A stretch of 7,633 nucleotides of DNA from Pseudarthrobacter sp. (GCA_013362385.1 JABFWC010000341.1:1-7633), one strand, 5' to 3'. Counted from the first letter of the stretch, positions 1 through 6,394 are shown. A program made the numbers and translations. The notes: a model not told the origin generated them from the letters alone.

Positions 1-61
1 GGTCCGGCCCGTGGCCGCACCCGTTTCCGCCCGCATGCTTCAAACGACGGAGGCCTCATGA
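1..61 (+). CDS. Possible 3' end of an upstream gene (partial)
   Basis: A reading frame beginning at base 2 is open from the window edge and ends at a TGA (59-61) that overlaps the ATG (58-60) of the next gene as ATGA, the usual sign of translational coupling. The last residues read ...SARMLQTTEAS. Nothing in this tail identifies a family. By context (an electron-transfer subunit for nitrate reductase follows) the molybdopterin catalytic subunit of nitrate reductase would be a reasonable guess, but that is inference. All three forward frames are open over these 57 bases and their third-position GC is similar, so the call rests only on the ATGA overlap. Confidence 0.35.
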   Translation, partial: VRPVAAPVSARMLQTTEAS

Positions 62-1620
62 CCGAGCAGATTGTCATCGTGGGATTCGGCCCGGTGGCCG
101 CAAGGCTGGTGGACGAGCTCCTGCCAGCAGTCCGCGGCGGGACCGTCCGCCTTACCGTGGTGGGCGAGGAACCGGAGGCTGCGTACAACCGGGTCCTCGT
201 CGCCGACCTTGGCGTGGGCCGCACCACCCCGGACGCCCTGGCCCTGGCCGACGCCGCCGCGCTGGTTACTGAAGGCGTGGACGTCCGGTTGGGCGTCCGC
301 GTACGGCGCGTGGACCGGGCCCGCCAGCAGGTCCTGCTCACCGAAGGAGAGCCCGTCCACTACGACCGCCTGGTCTTCGCCACGGGAGCGCGCCCCGTCA
401 TCCCCAACCTCACCGGAATCAACCCGGACCCCTCCTCCCCCGTGCTGCCCGCCGGCGTCACGGCACTTCGCGACCTGCGCGACGCCGGCGTACTGCGCCA
501 GGCGGTCGCCGGCGGCAAGCGCGTGGTGGTGCTCGGCGGCGGCGTCCTGGGCCTTGAGACCGCGCTTGCAGCGGCCGAGGAAGGTGCCACCGTCACCGTC
601 GTGCACAACGGGCCTTACCCGCTGGGCCGCAACATCGACCGCGGCGGCGGTGCCGTCCTGGCCGCGGGGCTGCGCCGCTGCGGTGTCCGGATGGCCGGCA
701 ACGCACGTTCCACCGGGGTGGAGCACAACGCGCCCGACGGCGGTTTCTCGGCTTTGCTGCTCGATGACGGGTCCGCGATCGACGGCGACCTGCTGGTCAT
801 CTCCTGCGGCGTCCGTCCCCGGACCGAACTGGCAGAAGGCTGCGGACTGTCCACGGGCGCCGGGATCCTGGTGGACCACCGCCTGCGCGCCCACCATGAG
901 CCGCACATCTTCGCCATCGGCGACTGCGCGGAGGTCCGCTGCCCCGACCCCCGCTGCCCCGCCTGCCGCAACACGATGGGTCCCTCGGGACTCGTGGGCC
1001 CGGGATGGCGGCAGGCCGAGTGGCTGGCCGAGTACCTGACGCTCCTGGCCTCGGGCCTGCCGGAGGATGCCGCGGTGCTCCCTAAGCTCCCCGCCGAATC
1101 GCCCGGCGTGATCGTCCTGAAGGCGCGCGGCATGAACATGGCCGTGGCCGGGGACAACAGCGCAGAGCCGTGGGACGAGGAGGCCCTCACCGCCGGGGCG
1201 GCCAATGGGCGGCCCCGCCTGCAGGTGGCCCAGTGGGCCGACCCGGAGCACGGCCGCTACGTCAAGATGACCACCCGCGGCGGCGTCCTGGAGGGCCTGG
1301 TGGCAGTCGGGATGCCACGCACCGCCGCCGAACTGGTGGGGCTGTTCGAACGCGGCGCCGAGCTGCCCGCTGACCGGTCCCTGCTCCTGCGCCTCGACGG
1401 GCCGGACCAGCTGGCAGGAGCCGCTGCACCCGATCCGGCCGGCACGGTATGCCGGTGCGCAGGAGTCAGCGGGGCCACGATCCAGGCGGCGGCGGAGGAG
1501 GGCTGCTCCACGGTGGCGGAGGTCTCCACGGCGACGCGTGCAGGCACAGGCTGCGGCGGCTGCCACGAGGACATCAAGGGCCTCATCGAGCGGCACTTCC
1601 AGGCCGTGGCGGCTGCCTGA
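58..1620 (+). CDS. FAD/NAD(P)H oxidoreductase with C-terminal BFD [2Fe-2S] domain; probable electron-transfer subunit of assimilatory nitrate reductase
   Basis: This 520-residue cytosolic flavoprotein probably takes electrons from NADH and passes them through FAD and an iron-sulfur centre to a nitrate reductase catalytic subunit (NasB of Bacillus / NasC of Klebsiella type). Visible motifs are an N-terminal FAD fold (G9-F-G11-P), an ATG motif at 108-110, a second dinucleotide fold for NAD(P)H (GGGVLGLE, 160-167), the FAD-closing IGD at 287-289, and a NirB/rubredoxin-reductase-like domain from about 351 (LKARGMNMAVAG). A BFD-like [2Fe-2S] site follows: C465-x-C467-x31-C499-x2-C502. No sirohaem domain follows, so it is not NirB itself. 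Oddly, C290, C295, C300 and C303 form a cluster just after the FAD motif. A GGAGG at 49-53, four bases before the ATG, fixes the start. The function is inferred from domain order and the nirB/nirD genes nearby; another NADH-dependent flavoprotein role remains possible. Confidence 0.85.
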   Translation: MTEQIVIVGFGPVAARLVDELLPAVRGGTVRLTVVGEEPEAAYNRVLVADLGVGRTTPDALALADAAALVTEGVDVRLGVRVRRVDRARQQVLLTEGEPVHYDRLVFATGARPVIPNLTGINPDPSSPVLPAGVTALRDLRDAGVLRQAVAGGKRVVVLGGGVLGLETALAAAEEGATVTVVHNGPYPLGRNIDRGGGAVLAAGLRRCGVRMAGNARSTGVEHNAPDGGFSALLLDDGSAIDGDLLVISCGVRPRTELAEGCGLSTGAGILVDHRLRAHHEPHIFAIGDCAEVRCPDPRCPACRNTMGPSGLVGPGWRQAEWLAEYLTLLASGLPEDAAVLPKLPAESPGVIVLKARGMNMAVAGDNSAEPWDEEALTAGAANGRPRLQVAQWADPEHGRYVKMTTRGGVLEGLVAVGMPRTAAELVGLFERGAELPADRSLLLRLDGPDQLAGAAAPDPAGTVCRCAGVSGATIQAAAEEGCSTVAEVSTATRAGTGCGGCHEDIKGLIERHFQAVAAA

Positions 1621-1629
1621 CCGGAAAGG

Positions 1630-1668
1630 CGCCCCGGCATCTTCCTCAGGGTCCAAGGGCCCGGGGCG
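1630..1668. terminator. Weak hairpin between convergent genes
   Basis: The 76 bases between the convergent stops hold an 8-bp inverted repeat (CGCCCCGG at 1630-1637, CCGGGGCG at 1661-1668) around a 23-base spacer that can itself fold (GGGTC / GGCCC). Neither strand has a clear T-run after the stem, so it is at best a modest bidirectional terminator. Confidence 0.35.
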
Positions 1669-1696
1669 GCAAAACGCACCCTCCGCCCGCCCCGTC

Positions 1697-3112
1697 TTAC
1701 ATGTGCACGTGCAGGCGGCGCGCAGCCTCTGAAATCGACCCCGTCAGCGAGGGGTAGACGGTGAAGGTGCTGGCGACGTCGTCCACGTGCAGCTTCTGCT
1801 TTACAGCGATGGCGATCGGGAAGATCAGTTCGGAGGCGTTCGGACCCACCACGACGCCGCCGATCACCGTGCCGGAGCCCTTCCGGGCAAAGATCTTCAC
1901 GAACCCGTCCTTTGCGTTGCGCATCTTGGCGCGGGCGTTGCTGCGCAGCGACAGTTTGATGATGTCGCCCTGGTACTTGCCGGCGTCGATCTCGGCCTCC
2001 GACACGCCCACGTTCGCGATCTCCGGCGACGTGAAAATGTTCGACGCCACCTGGTGGAGCTTGAGCGGGGTCACGACGTCGCCCATGAAGTGCGCCACGG
2101 CGATGCGTCCCTGCATGGCCGCCACGGATGCCAGCGGCAGGACCCCGGTGCAGTCGCCGGCGGCGTAGATGTTCGGCGCGGTGGTGCGGGAGACGCCGTC
2201 GACCTTGATGTGGCCGCTGTCGCTGACGGCAACCCCGGCCTCTTCCAGGCCGATGCCCGCCGTGTTCGGGATGGAGCCGAGGCACAGCAGGCAGTGGCTG
2301 CCGGTCACCTGGGTGCCGTCGCCGAGGGTCACGAGCACGCCGTTTTCGGTCCGCTCCACGGTCTGCGCGCGGGAACGGGACAGGACCCGCACGCCGCGGC
2401 GTTCAAAGACTTCCTCGAGGACGACGGCGGCATCGACGTCCGAGCCCGGCAGGACCCGGTCGCGGCTGGAGATCAGGGTGACCCTGGATCCGAGGCCGTT
2501 GTAGGCGGAGGCGAATTCGGCGCCGGTCACGCCGGACCCCACCACGATGAGGTCCTCGGGGAGTTCGTCCAGGTTGTAGATCTGCGCCCAGTTCAGGATC
2601 CGTTCGCCGTCCGGGCGGGCGGTTTCCAGTTCGCGCGGATGGGCGCCCACCGCCAGCAGGATGGTGTCGGCCTCCACCGTCTCGGTGCCGTCCACGGTGA
2701 TCACTTCGATGGTGTGTTGATCCAGCAGCCTGCCGGATCCGGCGATGATCCGCACGCCCTGCTTGTCCAGGGCATCGCGGATGTCCTGGGACTGGCTACG
2801 GGCAAGGTTGAGGAGGCGGTCGTTGATGTGCTTGAGGTCCGCGCGCATCACGGGCACAAAGTCGCCGTCGTCGACGTCGAACTTCACGCCCAGTTCCCCG
2901 GCCTCGGCGACGCGGGTCATCAGGTCCGCGGTGGCGATGAGGGTCTTGGACGGGACAACGTCGGTCAGCACTGCGGAGCCGCCCAGGCCGGCGCGTTCGA
3001 TGATGGTGACCGTCGCCCCGAGCGAGGCGGCCACCATTGCGGCTTCGTATCCGCCAGGGCCACCTCCAAGGATTGCGATCCGGGGTGAGCTGAAATCTGG
3101 ATGCGTAGTCAC
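1697..3112 (-). CDS. NAD(P)H-quinone dehydrogenase, Lpd-like flavoprotein (LpdA type) lacking the redox disulfide
   Basis: This protein (471 residues from the chosen start) has the fold of the pyridine nucleotide-disulfide oxidoreductases: GGGPGG for FAD at 16-21, GSGVTG for NAD(P) at 192-197, AAGD closing the FAD site at 318-320, and a C-terminal dimerisation domain from about 355. In true lipoamide dehydrogenases the segment after the first FAD motif carries two cysteines (GGTCxxxxC). Here it reads GGSAVLTDVVPSK (44-56), with Ala47 and Val52 in their places. The catalytic His of the C-terminal dyad is Tyr453 (VYPSLTGSISEA). That pattern fits the LpdA quinone reductases, which reduce quinones with NAD(P)H and do not act on lipoamide. 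The GTG at 3112 is preferred because family proteins start just before the FAD fold. GTG codons at 3118 and 3193 are alternatives, but the extra 27 codons are Pro/Gly/Ala-rich with unusually many A/T third bases. Confidence 0.88.
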   Translation of the reverse strand: MTTHPDFSSPRIAILGGGPGGYEAAMVAASLGATVTIIERAGLGGSAVLTDVVPSKTLIATADLMTRVAEAGELGVKFDVDDGDFVPVMRADLKHINDRLLNLARSQSQDIRDALDKQGVRIIAGSGRLLDQHTIEVITVDGTETVEADTILLAVGAHPRELETARPDGERILNWAQIYNLDELPEDLIVVGSGVTGAEFASAYNGLGSRVTLISSRDRVLPGSDVDAAVVLEEVFERRGVRVLSRSRAQTVERTENGVLVTLGDGTQVTGSHCLLCLGSIPNTAGIGLEEAGVAVSDSGHIKVDGVSRTTAPNIYAAGDCTGVLPLASVAAMQGRIAVAHFMGDVVTPLKLHQVASNIFTSPEIANVGVSEAEIDAGKYQGDIIKLSLRSNARAKMRNAKDGFVKIFARKGSGTVIGGVVVGPNASELIFPIAIAVKQKLHVDDVASTFTVYPSLTGSISEAARRLHVHM

Positions 3113-3124
3113 AATCACCCATTC

Positions 3125-3146
3125 TGGTCCATCCGCGCCCGGACCA
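3125..3146. repeat. Inverted repeat upstream of the quinone dehydrogenase gene
   Basis: A perfect 6-bp inverted repeat, TGGTCC at 3125-3130 and GGACCA at 3141-3146, has a 10-base spacer and ends 12 bases before the preferred GTG at 3112. It could be an operator for a dimeric regulator or an RNA hairpin. No known regulator motif is recognised. Confidence 0.4.
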
Positions 3147-3148
3147 CC

Positions 3149-3173
3149 AAGAAAACGGGGCGCCCCGGGCGCC
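3149..3173 (-). terminator. GC-rich hairpin followed by a T-rich tract in the leader of the quinone dehydrogenase gene
   Basis: Read on the minus strand, GGCGCC (3173-3168), a 3-base loop and GGCGCC (3164-3159) form a 6-bp stem, followed after a few bases by TTTTCTT (3155-3149). This resembles a short intrinsic terminator. It lies between a candidate promoter near 3202-3207 and the preferred start at 3112, so it could act as a leader attenuator. The stem is short, and the T-tract starts three bases after it. Confidence 0.3.
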
Positions 3174-3201
3174 TCCGGTGACGGGGCCGACACGGACCGG
3201 C

Positions 3202-3211
3202 AGGATACCTT
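3202..3211. promoter_or_regulatory. Overlapping divergent -10 elements
   Basis: Two TAnnnT hexamers overlap here. On the plus strand TACCTT (3206-3211) would start RNA about seven bases on, at or next to the GTG (3218) of the purine nucleoside phosphorylase gene, giving a leaderless mRNA. This fits the absence of a well-placed Shine-Dalgarno there. On the minus strand TATCCT (3207-3202) would start RNA near 3195, giving the quinone dehydrogenase a leader of about 83 bases. No convincing -35 element is seen on either side. Confidence 0.45.
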
Positions 3212-3217
3212 TTACTG

Positions 3218-4036
3218 GTGAGTACAACAGACTTCCTGAACACGGACCCGTTCGCCGCCGCGCGTGCCGCCGCCGACTACATTGCCGAGGAAACCGGCGT
3301 GGACAGCCACGACACCGCCCTGGTGCTCGGCTCGGGCTGGGCAGAGGCCGCCGACCTCATCGGCGACACCACCGCGACCCTGTCTGCCGGGGAGGTCCCC
3401 GGCTTCCATCCGCCCGCCGTGGAAGGGCATGTGGGCACCATCCGCTCCGTGCTGACCAAGTCAGGAAAGCGCGCCCTGGTCCTGGGTGCCCGGACACACT
3501 ACTACGAGGGCAAGGGCGTGCGCGCCGTGGCCCACGGCATCCGTGCCGCGGCGGGCGCCGGGTGCCGCACGCTGGTCCTCACCAATGGCTGCGGCGGGCT
3601 CAATGAGGCCTGGGCGCCGGGGACTCCGGTGCTGATCCGCGATCACATCAACCTCACCGCGGCCTCTCCGCTGGAGGGTGCCACCTTCGTTGACCTGACA
3701 GACCTGTACTCCCCCCGGATCCGCGGCCTGGCCCGCGAGGTGGACCCCACCCTGGACGAAGGAGTGTATGCCCAGTTCCCGGGCCCGCACTATGAGACCC
3801 CCGCGGAGGTGCAGTACGCCAAGCGGATCGGGGCTGACCTGATCGGGATGTCGACGGCCCTGGAGGCCATCGCCGGCCGACACGCCGGGATGGAGGTGTT
3901 CGGCATTTCGCTGGTGACGAACCTTGCCGCCGGCATCAGCCCCCAGCCGCTCAGCCACCAGGAAGTCATCGAGTCCGGCCAGGCGGCAGGGCCCAGGATT
4001 TCCCGGCTGCTCGCGGACATCATCGCCAGGCTCTAG
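3218..4036 (+). CDS. Purine nucleoside phosphorylase, trimeric PNP/MTAP family
   Basis: This 272-residue cytosolic enzyme cleaves purine (deoxy)nucleosides with phosphate to the free base and (deoxy)ribose-1-phosphate. Family motifs occur in order: the phosphate loop LGSGW at 37-41, GH at 70-71, the phosphate-binding R92/H94 in ARTHYYEG, LTNGCGGLN at 121-129, FPGPHYETPAE at 187-197, GMSTALEA at 210-217, and TNLAAG at 234-239. E193 and N235 line up with the base-recognising Glu201 and Asn243 of human PNP, which suggests preference for 6-oxopurines. Length is normal for the family. The GTG start has no good Shine-Dalgarno (only a distant CAGGA) but sits at the expected transcription start of TACCTT, so it is probably leaderless. 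The downstream mutase can use its ribose-1-phosphate product. The pair resembles deoD-pmmB of M. tuberculosis. Confidence 0.93.
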   Translation: MSTTDFLNTDPFAAARAAADYIAEETGVDSHDTALVLGSGWAEAADLIGDTTATLSAGEVPGFHPPAVEGHVGTIRSVLTKSGKRALVLGARTHYYEGKGVRAVAHGIRAAAGAGCRTLVLTNGCGGLNEAWAPGTPVLIRDHINLTAASPLEGATFVDLTDLYSPRIRGLAREVDPTLDEGVYAQFPGPHYETPAEVQYAKRIGADLIGMSTALEAIAGRHAGMEVFGISLVTNLAAGISPQPLSHQEVIESGQAAGPRISRLLADIIARL

Positions 4037-4037
4037 G

Positions 4038-4057
4038 CCCCGGCAGGGGCCGGGGTT
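4038..4057 (+). terminator. Hairpin directly after the PNP stop
   Basis: CCCCGGC (4038-4044), a 4-base loop and GCCGGGG (4049-4055) form a perfect 7-bp stem starting two bases after the TAG stop. Only TT follows, so termination would be weak or partial. It may instead protect the 3' end of the PNP mRNA. Confidence 0.45.
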
Positions 4058-4082
4058 GCAGGTGCGGGACGGGTAATGACGA

Positions 4083-4088
4083 TAGCGT
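4083..4088 (+). promoter_or_regulatory. Candidate -10 element of the phosphosugar mutase gene
   Basis: TAGCGT at 4083-4088 lies two bases before the first ATG (4090) and seven before the second (4096). With usual spacing, RNA would start at or next to 4096, giving a leaderless mRNA from the second ATG. No Shine-Dalgarno precedes either ATG. No good -35 is seen; TTGCAG at 4056-4061 is too far away. Confidence 0.35.
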
Positions 4089-4089
4089 T

Positions 4090-5856
4090 ATGCCCATGAC
4101 GTCTTCCGAAGCCGATGTTCGCCTGCTCGACGAAGCCCGGGAATGGGCCGCCCAAGACCCTGACCCCGTCACGGAAGCGTCACTGCTCGAACTCGTCCGG
4201 CTCGCCGGCGAGGGTGACCCGGCGGCACGGCAGGAGCTGGAAGACAGCTTCCGCGGCCCCCTCCAGTTCGGCACCGCAGGGCTCCGTGCCGCGCTTGGGC
4301 CCGGCCCGAACCGGATGAACCGGGTGGTGGTGCGCCGCGCCGCAGCCGGCCTTTCCGCTTTCCTGCTCGACGCCGTCGCCAAGGCCTCCCCCGGCACCCG
4401 GCCGCGCGCCGTCGTCGGCTATGACGCCCGGCACAACTCGGACATTTTCGCAGCCGAGACCGCCGCCATCTTCACCGCAGCCGGAATCGAGGTCTTCCTC
4501 CTTCCCGAACCGCTGCCCACCCCCATCCTGGCCTACGCCGTCCGGGCCCTGCAGTGCGACGGCGGAGTCATGGTCACCGCCAGCCACAACCCGCCCCGGG
4601 ACAACGGGTACAAGGTGTACCTGGGCCGGCACGCCGTGGGCAGGGACGGCGACGGGGCGCAGATCGTGGCACCCTACGACGCGGAAATCGCCGCGCGGAT
4701 CAGCGCGGTGGGACCGCTGGAATCCATTCCGCTGGCAACGGAGGGCTGGACCGTCCTGGACTCCTCGCTGGCTGCCGGCTACCAGCAGGCGACGGCGGCA
4801 CTGGCCGATGCTGATCTCTTCCCGGCACGCGAACTGCGCATCGTCCTCACCCCGCTGCACGGCGTGGGCGGGGGCACGGCGCTTGAGGTGCTGAACGCGG
4901 CAGGTTTCAAGGATGTCACCGTCGTGGCCGACCAGGCCGAACCGGACCCGGATTTCCCCACCGTGAGCTTCCCCAATCCGGAGGAACCCGGGGCGCTGGA
5001 TCTTGCCCTGGAGACCGCCGCGCGACTTGACGCCGACATCGTCATTGCCAACGATCCGGACGCCGACAGGGCAGCGGTGGCGGCGAAGGACCCCGACACG
5101 GGCGCCTGGCGGGTGCTCCGGGGCGATGAAGTGGGCGCACTGCTGGGCGCCCACATCGCCGCCAGGATTACTGCAGGCGGCGGCGCCGGGTCCACCGGCT
5201 CCGAGGCGGACAGCAAGGGCGTCTTCGCCAATTCGATTGTGTCCTCCCGGCTGCTGGCGCGCATCGCCGCTGCTTCCGGCTTCGCGCACGCGGAAACACT
5301 GACCGGGTTCAAATGGATCTCCCGTGTGCCCGGGCTGGTCTACGGCTACGAAGAGGCGCTGGGGTACTGCGTGGCGCCGGACCTGGTGAAGGACAAGGAC
5401 GGCATCTCGGCCGCTGTGCTGATCGCCGAACTCGCCGCGGCGGCCAAGGCGGACGGCAGGACGGTCTTCGACACCCTGGACGAGCTCTACCTCCAGCACG
5501 GCCTGCATGCCAGCGACCAGCTCAGCATCAGGGTTGCCGATCTGGGGCTCCTGGACGCCATGATGAACCGCCTGCGGGTTTCGCCGCCGGAATCGTTCGG
5601 CTCCTCGATGGTGGAAATCTTCACCGACCTCGCTGAAGGCAGCGACCAGCTGCCGCCCACCGACGGACTCCTCTACATCACCCGCAACCTGACCCGGGTG
5701 ATCATCCGGCCCAGCGGCACCGAGCCGAAGCTCAAGTGCTACCTGGAAGTCATCGAGCACGCCGCGTCCGCCGCGGAGTTGCCCGCTGCGCGCCAGGCCG
5801 CCCGTGCCGCCCTGGACGAGGTGCTGCGCGACGTCAGCGAAGCGCTCGGGCTCTGA
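4090..5856 (+). CDS. Phosphosugar mutase (phosphoglucomutase/phosphopentomutase, PGM2-like, alpha-D-phosphohexomutase superfamily)
   Basis: This 588-residue enzyme (586 if the ATG at 4096 is used) moves phosphate between C1 and the terminal hydroxyl of a sugar through a phosphoserine. All four superfamily loops are present: TASHNP with phospho-acceptor Ser165 (163-168), the magnesium loop DPDADR (322-327), the sugar-specificity loop GYEEALGY (419-426), and the phosphate loop RPSGTEPK (540-547). FGTAGLR (60-66) and TGFKWIS (405-411) are typical of the PGM2 subgroup, whose human member PGM2 is chiefly a phosphopentomutase. Homologues are often labelled phosphomannomutase (PmmB), but next to a purine nucleoside phosphorylase, conversion of (deoxy)ribose-1-phosphate to the 5-phosphate is a more coherent role; that is inference. 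The gap to PNP is 53 bases with a hairpin and a possible promoter, so it may be transcribed with PNP or alone. Confidence 0.9.
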   Translation: MPMTSSEADVRLLDEAREWAAQDPDPVTEASLLELVRLAGEGDPAARQELEDSFRGPLQFGTAGLRAALGPGPNRMNRVVVRRAAAGLSAFLLDAVAKASPGTRPRAVVGYDARHNSDIFAAETAAIFTAAGIEVFLLPEPLPTPILAYAVRALQCDGGVMVTASHNPPRDNGYKVYLGRHAVGRDGDGAQIVAPYDAEIAARISAVGPLESIPLATEGWTVLDSSLAAGYQQATAALADADLFPARELRIVLTPLHGVGGGTALEVLNAAGFKDVTVVADQAEPDPDFPTVSFPNPEEPGALDLALETAARLDADIVIANDPDADRAAVAAKDPDTGAWRVLRGDEVGALLGAHIAARITAGGGAGSTGSEADSKGVFANSIVSSRLLARIAAASGFAHAETLTGFKWISRVPGLVYGYEEALGYCVAPDLVKDKDGISAAVLIAELAAAAKADGRTVFDTLDELYLQHGLHASDQLSIRVADLGLLDAMMNRLRVSPPESFGSSMVEIFTDLAEGSDQLPPTDGLLYITRNLTRVIIRPSGTEPKLKCYLEVIEHAASAAELPAARQAARAALDEVLRDVSEALGL

Positions 5857-5863
5857 TCGCGCT

Positions 5864-5918
5864 TAAACGCTGAAAGGGGCGCCGGTGGCGCCCCTTTTCT
5901 GTGTCGGGGAAGCGTTTA
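5864..5918. repeat. Outer inverted repeat around the terminator
   Basis: TAAACGCT (5864-5871) and AGCGTTTA (5911-5918) are perfect 8-bp inverted copies flanking the terminator hairpin. The right copy includes the TAA stop of nirD, so each converging transcript reads TAAACGCT near its end. The arms could extend the hairpin into a larger cruciform or RNA fold. Confidence 0.5.
5873..5898. terminator. Bidirectional intrinsic terminator
   Basis: An 11-bp perfect stem (AAAGGGGCGCC at 5873-5883, GGCGCCCCTTT at 5887-5897) with a 3-base GGT loop ends in TTTT on the plus strand and TTTC on the minus strand. It lies between the convergent mutase stop (5854-5856) and nirD stop (5916-5918) and should serve both, the plus direction better. 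Confidence 0.9.
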
Positions 5919-6296
5919 GAGCTCCACTTCGACGAACCCGTCGGCGATGCGGGTGCGGAACGCCTCCAGGCGGAGGCCGGGGGTGGTCAAGCATTCCCCG
6001 GTCTCGAGATCGTAGACCTCTTTGTGCAGGGGCGAGGCGATGGTGGGCCGGGCACCCTTGGAGCCCAGGATTCCGCGGGCCATCACGTGCGCGCCGGTGG
6101 CAGGGTCGCGGTGGGCCACGGCGAAGACTTCACCGGGGCCGGTGCGGAAGAGGGCCACCTGGCGTCCGTCCACCAGGGCGGCTTCCCCCCACGCGGGCTC
6201 GAGGTCCTCCACGGCGCAAACACGGTGCCAGCCGGTTTCGAGTCCGGCGAGGTCTGATTCGGCGGCGAGCGCCCCAAGTTCCAGTGTTGCCGTCAT
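5916..6296 (-). CDS. nirD: Assimilatory nitrite reductase [NAD(P)H] small subunit NirD
   Basis: This 126-residue soluble protein has the Rieske-like fold of NirD, the small partner of the sirohaem nitrite reductase NirB, which reduces nitrite to ammonium with NAD(P)H. The family signature is HRDPATGAHVMARGILG (62-78) followed by ASPLHKEVYDLETGECL (87-103). The CxH and CxxH ligands of true Rieske clusters are absent, as in other NirD proteins such as that of E. coli, so it should not hold its own cluster. The ATG at 6296 is chosen because AAGGAG stands six bases before it. The frame stays open to an ATG at 6380, but that part is Lys/Arg/Gln-rich, unlike the family, and precedes the predicted transcript. 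The gene diverges from nirB rather than following it and has its own promoter with GlnR-like boxes. Confidence 0.93.
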   Translation of the reverse strand: MTATLELGALAAESDLAGLETGWHRVCAVEDLEPAWGEAALVDGRQVALFRTGPGEVFAVAHRDPATGAHVMARGILGSKGARPTIASPLHKEVYDLETGECLTTPGLRLEAFRTRIADGFVEVEL

Positions 6297-6302
6297 GTCC
6301 GG

Positions 6303-6308
6303 CTCCTT
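6303..6308 (-). promoter_or_regulatory. Ribosome binding site of nirD
   Basis: AAGGAG on the minus strand, six bases before the ATG at 6296, decides the start against the longer frame from 6380. Confidence 0.85.
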
Positions 6309-6329
6309 CCTGTGCCTGTTTTCCTGTGC
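6307..6329 (-). repeat. Short direct repeat in the nirD leader
   Basis: On the minus strand GCACAGGAA occurs twice, at 6329-6321 and 6315-6307, 14 bases apart. The second copy runs into the Shine-Dalgarno sequence. It may be a slippage duplication or a second ribosome-docking site; no function is established. Confidence 0.5.
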
Positions 6330-6378
6330 TGGTTGCCGCTTGTTGTCCTGGCAGTGGCTGCCTTTGCGGCCGTGTCCC

Positions 6379-6384
6379 ACGCTA
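6379..6384 (-). promoter_or_regulatory. -10 element of the nirD promoter
   Basis: TAGCGT on the minus strand (6384-6379) would start RNA near 6372, leaving a leader of about 75 bases. No -35 consensus is found at the usual distance. Instead a GAAAC box ends exactly 10 bases upstream, as expected for an activator-dependent promoter. Confidence 0.6.
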
Positions 6385-6394
6385 GGCTCCGGGT

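Noticed and set aside
40..1656. Long open frame of 538 residues on the minus strand, opposite the flavoprotein gene
   Set aside because: It mirrors the high-GC coding frame of the plus gene and has no recognisable domain or ribosome site, whereas the plus strand carries a complete set of flavoprotein motifs.
1787..3088. 433-residue open frame on the plus strand, opposite the quinone dehydrogenase
   Set aside because: Low-complexity Gly/Asp/His/Val composition and no family motifs; the minus-strand gene explains the coding bias.
3113..3193. Longer start (GTG at 3193) for the quinone dehydrogenase
   Set aside because: The added codons are Pro/Gly/Ala-rich with many A/T third bases, contain the inverted repeats, and precede the usual start of the family's FAD fold. 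Not fully excluded.
4180..5760. 526-residue open frame on the minus strand, opposite the mutase
   Set aside because: A shadow of the GC-rich mutase frame with no motif of its own.
5916..6296. NirD as a true Rieske [2Fe-2S] protein
   Set aside because: The CxH and CxxH ligand motifs are absent, so only the fold is shared.
6297..6380. N-terminal extension of NirD by 28 residues
   Set aside because: The ATG at 6296 has AAGGAG at ideal spacing; the extension is unlike NirD proteins and overlaps the predicted promoter and leader.
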